Source of the DNA: Adhaeretor mobilis
GTDB taxonomy: Bacteria > Planctomycetota > Planctomycetia > Pirellulales > Lacipirellulaceae
DNA: 64,000 nt
Direction: 5' to 3'
Assembly (NCBI RefSeq): GCF_007741515.1
Contig: NZ_CP036263.1
Coordinates: 5,257,178-5,321,177 of the forward strand
Shown here piece by piece: positions 42,960-52,039 of this stretch. The notes below the pieces were generated by a model that did no database searches, had not been told where the DNA came from, and was given only the letters and a program-made list of their open reading frames with translations. Both the position numbers and the translations under genes were made by a program. Numbering within the stretch: position 1 is the stretch's first letter; each line of letters opens with the position of its first letter.

Positions 42960-44693
42960 GTGAGCCAACTTACCCAACGCTACATATCTTTCTTTTTGTG
43001 CCCCCTCGTGTTCACTCTAGCCGCGGGCTTCACAGCTTTTACTCCTGCGACCAAGGCCGAAGCTTCCAATGAGCCGCTGGCGGTCGTTGTGTTCAGTGGC
43101 TACGACGCGCTGATGAACGATATCGACTTCGTCGGTAACCTGGGCAACGTGCCGAATCTTTCGGCTCAAGTCGACGGCATGTTGGGCATGTTCACCCAAG
43201 GCAAAGGCTTGGTCGGCTTGGACAAGTCCAAGCCAATTGGCGTGGTCGTGGAAATGGACGAGAACGGCAACCCCTCGGGGGCACTTTGCATGCCCGTAAC
43301 AAGCCTGGAAGAGCTGATTGGCACCGGAGCACCATTTGGTGTGACTGGCGAAAAGCAAGCAGATGGTTCGTGGCAAATTGGCTCGCAAGGGCAGATGATC
43401 TTTGCGACGGAGAGCAACGGCTGGGCATTCCTCGCCCCTGCCCCTGCCATGCTAGAGGGAGCCCCAGGCGATCCGGGTGCTCTCTTCGGAGCGATGACCA
43501 AGGAATACGACTTGGCCGTTCAAGTGAACGTGCAACAAGTGCCGGAAGCCCAGAAGCAGATGCTCGTGGGCATGCTTGGGCAAGCTGCACAGCAAGGAGT
43601 CGAGCAGCTTGCCGACGAGTCGGATGAAGACTTTCAAGATCGTCAGCGGGTCATGAACTTGCAGCTGAAGCAGTTCGAAGACATGGTCCAGCAAGTCGAC
43701 GAAGTCACCTTTGGCTTGTCGCTCGATGGTGGCCAGCAGCGCACTTTTATGGATTTCATCTACACGGCCGTCGCCGGTAGCGATCTCGCTAAGCAGTTTT
43801 CCGGGCTCAATAACACAAAGACGAATCAAGCCGGCTTTATTCAGCCGGAAGCTGCCATGATGATGGTCGTCGCTGTACAAAACGACGAAATGACTGCAGA
43901 GCAGAAAACACAAGTTGAGCAAGGCATGCAGGTGAATCGTATGCAGCTCCATACCGTGATCGACGACCAAGACGAGCTAGACGATGCAGCCAAAGAACTA
44001 ATGAAGAGCGCCGCGGACGATTTCCTCGATTCGCTCAAAGCTACTGCCCTGAGCGGCAAGTTCGACATGGGTGCCGTGATGAACGTGGGATCCGATGCGG
44101 CCTCGATGTTGTTTGGCGGCTACAATGCCGATCCGGCGAAGGTGGAATCGGGCATCAAGAAATTGGTTGAGCTGGCGAAGGAGAATGATGAATTCCCCGG
44201 AGTTAAATGGAACGCGGACTCGCACAATGGAGTGCAATTTCACACGGTGACCGTACCCGTTCCGGCTGACGAGGAAGAAGCACAACAGATTTTCGGCCAA
44301 GAGGTCGAGATTGTTGTGGGCATCGGTAAGGACAGCGTTTATGCGGGTGCTGGACGCGATGCGATTGCCGACTTGAAAGCTGTCATGGATGCTTCGGCGA
44401 GTGATCTCGGCAAGTCGGTGCCACCGATGGAAATGTCGTTTGCGTTGACTCAGATCATGGATTTCGCCGGAGTCGTGGCCAAAGCCGACGGCCCGGCCGA
44501 AGCGACGGCCGCGATTGAGATGGTCGCCAACATGCTTGCCAACGACGCCAACGGACGCGACCACGTGCGAATTCTCTCGACGGCCATTCCTAATGGCTCG
44601 AAGACACGCATTGAAGCAGAAGAAGGCGTCCTGCGAGCGATCGGCATGATGCTCATGCAAGCCAAAATGCAGCAACAAGGTGCCGGCTTCTGA
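42960..44693 (+). CDS. Exported protein of unknown function
   Basis: 577 residues from a GTG at 42960, which follows GGGAG at a good distance and opens a signal peptide (FFLCPLVFTLAAGFTAFTPA). The frame is open upstream but reads as non-coding. The mature part is acidic, rich in Met and Gln, and alternates strands and helices. Blocks such as VVFSGYDALMNDIDFVGNLG look distinctive, but no family is recognised. The C-terminus, with MMLMQAKMQQQGAGF, ends without a sorting signal. Confidence 0.75.
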   Translation: MSQLTQRYISFFLCPLVFTLAAGFTAFTPATKAEASNEPLAVVVFSGYDALMNDIDFVGNLGNVPNLSAQVDGMLGMFTQGKGLVGLDKSKPIGVVVEMDENGNPSGALCMPVTSLEELIGTGAPFGVTGEKQADGSWQIGSQGQMIFATESNGWAFLAPAPAMLEGAPGDPGALFGAMTKEYDLAVQVNVQQVPEAQKQMLVGMLGQAAQQGVEQLADESDEDFQDRQRVMNLQLKQFEDMVQQVDEVTFGLSLDGGQQRTFMDFIYTAVAGSDLAKQFSGLNNTKTNQAGFIQPEAAMMMVVAVQNDEMTAEQKTQVEQGMQVNRMQLHTVIDDQDELDDAAKELMKSAADDFLDSLKATALSGKFDMGAVMNVGSDAASMLFGGYNADPAKVESGIKKLVELAKENDEFPGVKWNADSHNGVQFHTVTVPVPADEEEAQQIFGQEVEIVVGIGKDSVYAGAGRDAIADLKAVMDASASDLGKSVPPMEMSFALTQIMDFAGVVAKADGPAEATAAIEMVANMLANDANGRDHVRILSTAIPNGSKTRIEAEEGVLRAIGMMLMQAKMQQQGAGF

Positions 44694-44729
44694 AGTTAAG
44701 CTCACAGCAATTCTTTTCCCGATCCGACT

Positions 44730-44760
44730 GCTAACGCATCTCGGCTCGGCAGGCAATGCA
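44730..44760. repeat. Short dispersed repeat
   Basis: GCTAACGCATCTCGGCTCGG is shared with 30417-30445. It is followed by a GGCAATGCACCGTCGCTTGCC imperfect hairpin and a run of ten G (44778-44787). Confidence 0.5.
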
Positions 44761-44777
44761 CCGTCGCTTGCCGGTTC

Positions 44778-44787
44778 GGGGGGGGGG
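44778..44787. repeat. Run of ten G residues upstream of an ACT protein gene
   Basis: G10 tract 53 bases before the ATG at 44841, the third of its kind in the window. Confidence 0.75.
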
Positions 44788-44840
44788 AGATTTGCAATGC
44801 CAGTGGTGGCTCTGGAAGGTGCTGATCCTAAGGGGAAATA

Positions 44841-45386
44841 ATGAGCCAAGTCACAATCGTTGCAACGCTGATTGGTGAAGATCGTCCCGGCTTGGTCGAG
44901 CAGATCGCCGAACAGGTTAACGCCCACGGTGGCAACTGGGTTGAAAGCCGAATGGCTCACCTGGCTGGGCAGTTTGCCGGCATTCTGCGTGTCGAAGTCG
45001 AAGAGGCGCAAGTCGAGGCTCTGCAGGCAGCACTCGCCAAGCTGAAAGCAGCCGGGCTGGATACGATTGTCCACGCAGAATCGTCCGCAACGACACAAAC
45101 TGCTGAGGTTGCGCAATTGGAAGCCCCGTCGCTTCAATTGGAGCTGGTGGGGCATGATCGGCCGGGTATCGTCCGTGAGGTGACCAGCGTACTGGCACGA
45201 TTGGGCGTGAATGTCGAGGAACTTAATACCGAACGCACCGCCGCGGCGAATACGGGCCAGCCACTGTTCAATGCGGCCGCTAGCTTGCGGCTACCTGCGG
45301 GAGTCTCCCGCGGAACGCTACAAGCAGCCCTGGAAGAGGTTGCAGGCGATCTCATGGTGGATATTCAGCTGGTAGCAAGCGAATAG
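44841..45386 (+). CDS. Double ACT-domain protein, GcvR-like
   Basis: 181 residues with two ACT domains, about residues 1-75 and 95-175. The first has TIVATLIGEDRPGLVEQIAE, the second LQLELVGHDRPGIVREVTSV; both match the GcvR/ACT pattern of an xxGxDRPGIV loop. In gamma-proteobacteria GcvR modulates glycine-cleavage regulation; in planctomycetes the role is unknown. AAGGGGA upstream is a good ribosome-binding site. Confidence 0.8.
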   Translation: MSQVTIVATLIGEDRPGLVEQIAEQVNAHGGNWVESRMAHLAGQFAGILRVEVEEAQVEALQAALAKLKAAGLDTIVHAESSATTQTAEVAQLEAPSLQLELVGHDRPGIVREVTSVLARLGVNVEELNTERTAAANTGQPLFNAAASLRLPAGVSRGTLQAALEEVAGDLMVDIQLVASE

Positions 45387-45667
45387 TGAATCGCCTGGGT
45401 CGTCACTCTGACCACACGTTAGCGACCAAGCTGCTATTTCCGAGCCACAGCGGCTTGTGACTTCTGTAGAGTGCAGGCCAGATTCTCAGCAGCTACCTCG
45501 TCGGAAACCGCCATTGGACTTAATTCCCGCTTGGCTTTCAGCCGACTAGGAAATAAGATGAAGGGGAGATTTGTGAAAGATTTCACGAAGTCTTTTGTAA
45601 CTGCATATGGCTCATTGAGCGGACTCGGGGACGAGCCGGCTTGCCCTATTTTACGACGTGACTAGTT

Positions 45668-46063
45668 ATGGCAAAAAAAGGCCCACGCAAGAAGGTTCCT
45701 AAGGAACTAGCGATTATCAATGCCGACAACTGCACCGGGTGCGAGTCGTGCTTGGAAGTCTGCCCGGTCGATTGTATCGAGATGAAGAAGATCGATCGTG
45801 GCGTCATCAAGGGCACGCAGCAGTGGTGCGAGATCGATCTCGAGCGCTGCGTGGGGTGCGAAGTCTGTGTGCACATCCCCGGCAAAAAAAGCAACCCGTA
45901 CGAGCTGCTCGTCTGCCCGTGGGACGCTATCGAGATGGTGCCCACCGAGAATGCTGCGGTCGTGATGGCTCAAGTCGGCGGCCCGCCGGAATACATCGAA
46001 GAGCACTGGGACCGCCTCGTCGGCACGGCGCAACATCTGGCTGAACTACGCGCGGCTAACTAG
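45668..46063 (+). CDS. 4Fe-4S ferredoxin-like protein
   Basis: 131 residues. First cluster motif C22-TG-C25-ES-C28-LEV-C32-P with a nearby C36, and second C61-VG... C64-EV-C67 followed by a long loop and C83-PW. The long loop between the last cysteines is a feature of this group. A C-terminal extension of about 40 residues (PPEYIEEHWDRLVGTAQHLA) is helical. An electron carrier; its partner is unknown. It stands alone between unrelated genes. Confidence 0.85.
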   Translation: MAKKGPRKKVPKELAIINADNCTGCESCLEVCPVDCIEMKKIDRGVIKGTQQWCEIDLERCVGCEVCVHIPGKKSNPYELLVCPWDAIEMVPTENAAVVMAQVGGPPEYIEEHWDRLVGTAQHLAELRAAN

Positions 46064-46226
46064 CGCACATCTAGCAAATCGACTCTCTCACTGTACAAGT
46101 GGTCTGCCAGCAAGAAGCGATGCACGCTGGAGCATGCTGCTCTTCGCAAACAGCAATACGAGTTTCACGGACGACGTGGCAGTTTCACCTTGCGGCCCTC
46201 TGGATGCCTGCGTGTGGCAAGTAGCT

Positions 46227-47075
46227 CTACGCTTTTGCAACAATCGAACGCATGTATTCAATACTGCTGCGCGCGATTTCCAACGGGCTCGGCTCGTACT
46301 TAAATACTTCCACCGACACCCAGCCGTCATAGCCACTTTTCTGCAGCGCTGCGAAGATAGCCTCGAACTTCACATCACCCATACCGGGTCCAAGAAGGTT
46401 CGGATCGTTGGCGTGAAAGTGCGCCGTGTGCTGGGCGTTGGCGGTGATGACATCGGCAATGGGTAGCGCTTCGCTGGACATGGCTTTAACGTCTAAGTGC
46501 AGGCGGCAATTGGGCGAATCGACCAACTGCATGAGCCGCACGCCCTGCTCGGCCGTATTGAGAAAGTCCCCCTCGCCGGGGCCTAGGGGCTCCAAGGCAA
46601 TCGTAACTCCGAGCTGTTCACACATTGGCATGGCGGCTCGCAGGACTTCTGCCGCGTGCTGCTCTGCCTCTTGATAGGCAACACCCGGCAACAAGTTGCG
46701 CTGTTGCGGCGAGCCGAGCACCATAATCGTGCCGCCCAAGTCGTGACAAAGTTGGGCGAGTTCTTGGATGTATTCGCCCGTGCGGCTGCGCACCGCGTCG
46801 TCGGGGCTCGTGAGGTAAAAACCCTCGGTCTTAGCCAGCAGCCAGTGCAGCCCGACGACTTCCAGCCCCGCGTCGGCGGCTTGCTGTTTCACTTCGGCGC
46901 GTTTTTCCGGAGACACGTTTCGCACATCGGCCACGTCGGCCCCTTCCCCCGCGACGCTGTCGCCAAGCGTGAAGGGGGCGATCTCTACGCCGGTGTAACC
47001 TAGCTCCCGCGCGAGCGGCCAGACTTGGTCAAAGGGTTGGTGGCCAAACATTTCGTTACAGAAGGCGTATTTCAT
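46227..47075 (-). CDS. Xylose isomerase-like TIM-barrel epimerase
   Basis: 282 residues from ATG 47075. Motifs of the sugar-phosphate isomerase/epimerase (AP endonuclease family 2) group include ALEPLGPGEGD, HLDVKAM, HFHANDPN and VSVEVFKYEP, which supply Glu, Asp, His and Glu metal ligands. The opening MKYAFCNEMFGHQPFDQVW is typical. It probably isomerises or epimerises a sugar or inositol derivative; the substrate is not deducible, and no sugar operon is nearby. Confidence 0.8.
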   Translation of the reverse strand: MKYAFCNEMFGHQPFDQVWPLARELGYTGVEIAPFTLGDSVAGEGADVADVRNVSPEKRAEVKQQAADAGLEVVGLHWLLAKTEGFYLTSPDDAVRSRTGEYIQELAQLCHDLGGTIMVLGSPQQRNLLPGVAYQEAEQHAAEVLRAAMPMCEQLGVTIALEPLGPGEGDFLNTAEQGVRLMQLVDSPNCRLHLDVKAMSSEALPIADVITANAQHTAHFHANDPNLLGPGMGDVKFEAIFAALQKSGYDGWVSVEVFKYEPSPLEIARSSIEYMRSIVAKA

Positions 47076-47188
47076 GGGGGTAAGTATAGCAGATCGTGAC
47101 GAATGAGAACGGCTGGTTGTGGGAATCAACCTGCTACGCGATAATTTGGGCAACGCCATTAGTTCTGTTGAATAGGATATTTACACGC

Positions 47189-48121
47189 ATGACGCTACCA
47201 CTTGGCACGATTCACCAAGGCGATTGCCTGGAATTGATGAAACAGCTCGACGACGGCAGTATTGATCTCGCCTTTGCCGATCCGCCTTTCAACATTGGCT
47301 ACAAGTACGACAAGTACGACGATCGCCAGGACGATGAGAAGTATCTCGACTGGTGCGAGAAGTGGATTGGTGAGATGCACCGCCTGCTCAAACCGGATGG
47401 CACGTTTTGGCTTGCCATTGGCGATGAATATGCCGCTGAACTGAAAGTCGCTGCGACACGTACGCTCAAGCCGGGCTTTCATATGCGGGGCTGGGTTGTC
47501 TGGTATTACACCTTTGGCGTGAATTGCAAAACGAAGTTCACGCGTTCGCACGCTCATTTGTTTCAGCTGGTGAAGAACGAAAAGAAGTTCACCTTTAATG
47601 CCGAGGTACCCGCAGTGCGCGTGCCTTCTGCCAGGGCGCTGGTTTACGGCGACAAGCGTGCCAATCCCAAAGGCCGCCTGCCGGACGACACTTGGATTCT
47701 GCGGCCGCAAGATGCGCCAGAGAGCTTCCAAGCCATGGACGACGTTTGGTATTACAGCCGAGTCGCTGGCACGTTTAAGGAGCGGCAAGGATTTCACGGC
47801 TGTCAGATGCCGGAGCAACTGCTAGGACGAATTATTCGCGTGAGCAGCAACGAGGGAGACGTGGTGTTCGACCCGTTTGCTGGCAGCGGCACCACATTGG
47901 CTGTCGCGAAAAAACTGGAGCGTGAATTTATTGGTACGGAACTCTCTGAGGACTATGCCCAATACGCTACAGAGCGCTTGGCGGCAATTAGTTCAGGCGA
48001 CCCGCTTGATGGTCCGGCCGATCCGCTTTCAAGTTCGCCTAAGACGAAGAATGGCGTGAAGTTGAAAGATCGCGAAAAACGACTTGCCAAGAAAAACTCT
48101 ACCGCGAGCAAGCAAAGCTAG
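47189..48121 (+). CDS. Beta-class DNA methyltransferase (N4/N6), orphan
   Basis: 310 residues from ATG 47189. Catalytic motif IV D31-PPF is near the N-terminus, and the SAM-binding motif I FDPFAGSGTT is near residue 235, the order of beta-class amino-methyltransferases. The middle has the target-recognition region. The last 45 residues are basic and low complexity. There is no restriction endonuclease, specificity subunit or repair gene adjacent, so a regulatory or epigenetic orphan role is possible. It is divergent from the TIM-barrel gene. Confidence 0.85.
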   Translation: MTLPLGTIHQGDCLELMKQLDDGSIDLAFADPPFNIGYKYDKYDDRQDDEKYLDWCEKWIGEMHRLLKPDGTFWLAIGDEYAAELKVAATRTLKPGFHMRGWVVWYYTFGVNCKTKFTRSHAHLFQLVKNEKKFTFNAEVPAVRVPSARALVYGDKRANPKGRLPDDTWILRPQDAPESFQAMDDVWYYSRVAGTFKERQGFHGCQMPEQLLGRIIRVSSNEGDVVFDPFAGSGTTLAVAKKLEREFIGTELSEDYAQYATERLAAISSGDPLDGPADPLSSSPKTKNGVKLKDREKRLAKKNSTASKQS

Positions 48122-48128
48122 CAGACTG

Positions 48129-48737
48129 TCAATTCGCATCTTTACGGCTCTGCTGAGCTCCGCCGCCGGCTAGCAGTTCATCCTCGACATCCGCGCCGGT
48201 TACGTCTACCAGGAACATGCCGTTGAGGTAGTTTCGGCCCAGGAGCATGGCGTAGCTCATGGCGGAACGGTCGTTAAGGGAGACCAATACCGTGCGTTCA
48301 ACCCCTTCGCAAAGAAGGGTCATTGGGATTTTATAGCGTTTCTCTTCACGCTCGCTGGTGCGCACGATGGCCACTTCCTCAATGATGCGTTCCAGCCAGA
48401 GGGACTCGCCTGTACGATTCTCGACGCGGAAGCGAATTTTCTTGCCGAGGTTTTCTTCCATGACTTCAGAGCCATCTTCAATGCTCCACGAGTCGGCATG
48501 TAACGAGCAAGTCTTGGCACCGGTATCGACGCGAGAATTGAACAGCATGGGATCTTCGGTGACTTCGAAATCTAGCAGTGCGACATTCACTGTCGGGCCA
48601 AGCACGCGGAGATCCTCGGCAGAGACCTTGGTCGATTGCACGTCGTCTAGGTCCAAGGAAAGGACGAAGATCGCAGCGGCGATGATCGAGGCACCGAGGG
48701 CGAAGACAACAGCTGTCTGTCGTTTGAAGTCGCTCAT
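48129..48737 (-). CDS. Retropepsin-like membrane-anchored protein (RimK-associated family)
   Basis: 202 residues. One N-terminal transmembrane helix (VVFALGASIIAAAIFVLSL), then a single-domain retropepsin fold with D71-TGA in FNSRVDTGAKTCSLHA, and AMLLGRNYLNGMFLVDVTGA, the two hallmarks of the DUF785/RimKLC-type family, once called ATP-dependent zinc proteases. They are aspartic-protease-like; activity in bacteria is mostly unproven. No RimK is nearby. Convergent with the methyltransferase, only 7 bp away. Confidence 0.8.
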   Translation of the reverse strand: MSDFKRQTAVVFALGASIIAAAIFVLSLDLDDVQSTKVSAEDLRVLGPTVNVALLDFEVTEDPMLFNSRVDTGAKTCSLHADSWSIEDGSEVMEENLGKKIRFRVENRTGESLWLERIIEEVAIVRTSEREEKRYKIPMTLLCEGVERTVLVSLNDRSAMSYAMLLGRNYLNGMFLVDVTGADVEDELLAGGGAQQSRKDAN

Positions 48738-48917
48738 GGGGTGTTATCTCCTAGTCGCTGAGTCGTCAATCAAGATAGTGGTTGAGGCATCCTTACTACG
48801 CCTAAGAATTCCCCATTTGTTACAAGCGGTATCACTTCGCAGGTAGCAGTGTCGTACTCTGGTAACTGGTCAATTATACCTGCCAGACTGTGCCCGGGTC
48901 AAAAAACGCGTAAGCCG

Positions 48918-50018
48918 TTACGCCTGAATGACTTTAAGTTGTTTGACAATTTCGCGATTTTTCTCTTGGACAAGCTGTCCGCACGCTGCTGCGACATCTG
49001 CGCCCAAACTATAGCGAATCGTCGTAGTTAGGCGAGCCTGCTTCAGCAGTCCGGAAAAATGCTCGATCGTTTCGCGATCGCTCCCCGTGAGGTGCGGAGC
49101 GTCGTCGATTGGGTTGCAAGGTATAAGGTTCACATGAGCACGCAACCCGTCAAGCCATGCGATGAGTGCAGCGGCATCGTCGGGGGAATCGTTCAGGCTG
49201 GCGAGCATCAGGTACTCAATCATTACCGTTGATTCGGTCCCTTGGATTTTTTGCCTTTCCATTAAGGCATCACGCAACTGCTCCAGCGAGTACTTCTTGG
49301 CCAGTGGAATGATTCTTTCTCTTGTGTCTTGGCGGGCGCTGTGCAAGCTCAACGCGAGATTGACCTTGGGAAACTTGTAGGCAAACCGGACCATCGCGTC
49401 AGGTATTCCGACCGTAGACACAAGTACTCGTCGCGGGGAATGGTTGAAGTACTCCGCTGAGGTGAGCAGATCGAGCGTGTGATAGAGCTGCTGCTCATTG
49501 TGGAACGGCTCTCCCATGCCCATGAACACGAGATTACGAATGCGGCGATCCTCAGCAGCGAGCAGCTGGTTGGCCTGAACGACTTGGTCGAGTATCTCCT
49601 CCGCGGTAAGATTCTGTGCGACGCCCATCTTACCGGTAGCGCAGAAATCACACGCCGCAGCGCAGCCGACTTGACTGGAGACGCAGAGTGTGGTGCGGCC
49701 CGATGCGATACGCAGGATAACCGACTCGATGAGCAAGCCCGTGCACGTGCGGAACAGCAGCTTCGTCGCCCCATCTTGCTGCGAATCGCACCGTTTGTGC
49801 AGTGACAGGGAATGCAGAGCAATATGTTGGGCAAATGGCTCTCGCGCCCCCTCGGGCAGTTCGGCAAGCGCAGCTTCGTCTTGGCCGCGATGCTTCAGCA
49901 AGACGGTCCTCAGCCGACGCAAGTGCTGCGGGTCGAGCTTCAGCTCACGGCGCACCTTCTGCACAGCTTGCTCGTCGAACAGCGTTGGTTTCGGGATGAC
50001 GTTAGCCACGGTTAGCAC
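48918..50018 (-). CDS. rlmN: RlmN/Cfr-family radical SAM RNA methyltransferase
   Basis: 366 residues from a GTG at 50018. The radical-SAM site is C119-AAA-C123-DF-C126 in SSQVGCAAACDFCATGK, and the downstream FMGMGEPFHNEQQ is the RlmN signature. The second conserved Cys is C346 in ADVAAACGQL, which in RlmN forms the covalent RNA intermediate. RlmN methylates A2503 of 23S rRNA and A37 of some tRNAs. The N-terminus is shorter than usual. Cfr is possible but less likely. Confidence 0.85.
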   Translation of the reverse strand: MLTVANVIPKPTLFDEQAVQKVRRELKLDPQHLRRLRTVLLKHRGQDEAALAELPEGAREPFAQHIALHSLSLHKRCDSQQDGATKLLFRTCTGLLIESVILRIASGRTTLCVSSQVGCAAACDFCATGKMGVAQNLTAEEILDQVVQANQLLAAEDRRIRNLVFMGMGEPFHNEQQLYHTLDLLTSAEYFNHSPRRVLVSTVGIPDAMVRFAYKFPKVNLALSLHSARQDTRERIIPLAKKYSLEQLRDALMERQKIQGTESTVMIEYLMLASLNDSPDDAAALIAWLDGLRAHVNLIPCNPIDDAPHLTGSDRETIEHFSGLLKQARLTTTIRYSLGADVAAACGQLVQEKNREIVKQLKVIQA

Positions 50019-50033
50019 CGATGAGATTTATTG

Positions 50034-50066
50034 TAGGGTATGTCGAGTGGAGCGAGGCGTACCCTA
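50034..50066. repeat. Dispersed AGGGTATGTCGAG element (family D), single copy
   Basis: GTAGGGTATGTCGAGTGGAG, then CGAGGCGTACCCTAC. The outer TAGGGTA...TACCCTA form a short hairpin. It lies between rlmN and epmB, 16 bp from the rlmN start. Confidence 0.75.
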
Positions 50067-50076
50067 CTCTCGGATT

Positions 50077-51117
50077 CTACAACAAAATTGTTTTCGATGC
50101 CTCGCCCGGTTGTTCTATTGCGTAGCGTGGTACGAGGTACCCAGGCAGGCGCTGGCGCATCTCCGTGACGATTCGCTTGCCTTCCTCAATCGGGACTTCA
50201 AAATGTGCGGCACCGGAGACCCGATCAAGCTGGTGCAGGTAATACGGAGTGATACTTAATTCGATCAGGCGTTCGCTCAGATCACACTGGGCTTCGACAC
50301 TGTCGTTCACGCCACGCAACAAAACAGCTTGGTTGAGCAACACCACGCCAACGGATTGCAGCTTCTGGCACGCAGCGGCGACTTCGTCGTCGAGTTCTTG
50401 GGCGTGGTTAGCATGCAAAACGACGACCGACTTCAGCCGCTCGCGGCTTAGCAGGCCCATGAGAAAATCTGTAATCCGCGAAGGAACCATGATCGGCAAT
50501 CGAGTATGAATCCTCAACCGTTTCACGTGGGCAATCTTCTCGATACGATCCACGAGCATTTCTAGTCGCGAATCAACCAGCATCAGCGGATCGCCCCCAC
50601 TGAGGATAACCTCGTGAATGGACTCATCGGCCACAATTGCATCGAGTGCCACGTCCCAGGCAGCATCGCTGTGTGGAGCGGTTTCATAAGGGTAGTGGCG
50701 GCGGAAGCAGTAGCGGCAATGCACAGCACATACGCCAGTGGTGATCAACAACACGCGGCCCTGGTATTTGTGGAGCAATCCGGGCGCCTGCTCAGCGGCG
50801 GCATCGTCGACCGGATCGACGGTGAAACCCGCTACTGGATTGCCTTCCTCGGCCAGCGGCAGAACTTGTCGCAAGAGTGGGTCTGCTGGATCGCCGGGCT
50901 TGATTCTCGCCAAATACGCAGGGGGGACGAATACGGGGAATTGGCTCGCACCGCTGGCTGCAGCGCTGATAGTCTCAGGTGGCAAGTCGAGCTGCTGACA
51001 GAGTGCCTCCGCATCGCGGATCGCGGCTTTGATCTCTCCCTGCCAACACATTTCAGGGGCTGCCGCCTCGCTAGAACGGGCGCGGACAGGTTCGGGTTGA
51101 GACGTTAAACTGGGCAT
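50077..51117 (-). CDS. epmB: EF-P (R)-beta-lysine pathway aminomutase EpmB
   Basis: 346 residues. Radical SAM motif C130-AVH-C134-RY-C137-FRRH, and K342 in EASKTILL as the probable PLP lysine. The size and the motif TTGVCAVHCRYCFRRHYPY fit EpmB (lysine 2,3-aminomutase family), which makes (R)-beta-lysine for EF-P. The presence of efp and epmA in the next 4.5 kb supports EpmB over ordinary lysine 2,3-aminomutase. It is divergent from efp. Confidence 0.93.
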   Translation of the reverse strand: MPSLTSQPEPVRARSSEAAAPEMCWQGEIKAAIRDAEALCQQLDLPPETISAAASGASQFPVFVPPAYLARIKPGDPADPLLRQVLPLAEEGNPVAGFTVDPVDDAAAEQAPGLLHKYQGRVLLITTGVCAVHCRYCFRRHYPYETAPHSDAAWDVALDAIVADESIHEVILSGGDPLMLVDSRLEMLVDRIEKIAHVKRLRIHTRLPIMVPSRITDFLMGLLSRERLKSVVVLHANHAQELDDEVAAACQKLQSVGVVLLNQAVLLRGVNDSVEAQCDLSERLIELSITPYYLHQLDRVSGAAHFEVPIEEGKRIVTEMRQRLPGYLVPRYAIEQPGEASKTILL

Positions 51118-51157
51118 CGACAGCGGATCGTGTTTCGAGGGTTGTAGGTACAGATTG

Positions 51158-51274
51158 TGTCATTCCGAAGAAGCTTAGGCGACGAGGAATCCGGCATCCA
51201 TTCCAACCGGGGTTCAAAACTCGATTCCTGCGCTACCCGGCATTTCCAGTCACCAAGGCGGCTGTCGGAATGAT
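51158..51274. repeat. Inverted repeat between epmB and efp
   Basis: TGTCATTCCGA at 51158 and TCGGAATGA at about 51265 bracket about 117 bp. The left end matches TGTCATTCCGACGG at 11764, so it is another dispersed element. The promoters of the divergent pair may overlap it. Confidence 0.5.
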
Positions 51275-51333
51275 GATCATCAGACTGTTTGAGAATCACT
51301 GCATCATACACGATTTAACTGAGGAAAGATTCT

Positions 51334-51912
51334 GTGGGAACCTATAGTACAAATGAATTCAAGAAGGGTCTGAAGGTTCAGATCGACGGCACGCCCTACC
51401 TGATGTTCGAGATGAATTTCCGTAAGCCGGGCAAAGGCTCTGCCTTGTACGAGTGCAAGCTTCGTAATTTGCTGCGTGGCACCGTCATGGACCGAACTTA
51501 CAAGGCGGGCGCTTCGCTGGAATCTGCCGATGTCGAGGAATTTAATGCCCAATATTTGTACCGCCAGGGCGAATCATTCGTGTTCATGAATAATGAGGAC
51601 TTCGAACAATACGAGCTCACCGAAGAGCAAATGGGCGATGCCGGGAAGTTCATCAAGGAAAACATGGACTGCCAGGTCATGGTGTGGGACAATCAGCCCA
51701 TCGCGATGACGCCCCCGAATCACGTCATACTGCAAGTCGAATACTGCGAGCCCGCTGCCAAAGGGAATACGGCGACGAATGTTTCGAAGCCTGTGAAGCT
51801 AGAGACCGGTGCAGAAATCCTGGCCCCGGCTTTTATTAATATTGGTGATTGGTTGCGAGTCGATACTCGCACCGGTGAATATATCGAACGAGCGAAAGAG
51901 CCTGAGAGTTAA
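51334..51912 (+). CDS. efp: Elongation factor P
   Basis: 192 residues from a GTG at 51334 with GAGGAAAG upstream. Three beta-barrel domains. The loop at residues 31-35 is KPGKG; K34 is the lysine lysylated by EpmA in other bacteria. The last blocks APAFINIGDWLRVDTRTGEY complete the EF-P pattern. It relieves stalling at polyproline. The KPGKG loop agrees with the presence of epmA and epmB here. Confidence 0.97.
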   Translation: MGTYSTNEFKKGLKVQIDGTPYLMFEMNFRKPGKGSALYECKLRNLLRGTVMDRTYKAGASLESADVEEFNAQYLYRQGESFVFMNNEDFEQYELTEEQMGDAGKFIKENMDCQVMVWDNQPIAMTPPNHVILQVEYCEPAAKGNTATNVSKPVKLETGAEILAPAFINIGDWLRVDTRTGEYIERAKEPES

Positions 51913-51936
51913 GTGATTTCAGCTTTGTAAGGTATT

Positions 51937-52004
51937 GCCGAGCCCCGCGAGGCATACCATGCCCCGCGTTGGTGGTAAGCCTCGCCAAGCTCGGCAGTAC
52001 CCTG
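51937..52004. repeat. Diverged family D element
   Basis: AAGGTATTGCCGAGCCCCGC with an inverted partner TCGCCAAGCTCGGCAGTACC about 45 bases later. It follows efp directly and precedes lemA. Confidence 0.65.
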
Positions 52005-52039
52005 CATCAATTATCTAACTATTCTGCTGAGGAAACCCT

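Noticed and set aside
43998..45155. Long minus-strand open frame of 385 codons opposite the exported protein and the ACT gene
   Set aside because: It spans two well-supported plus-strand genes and their intergenic region, and its translation has no domain character.
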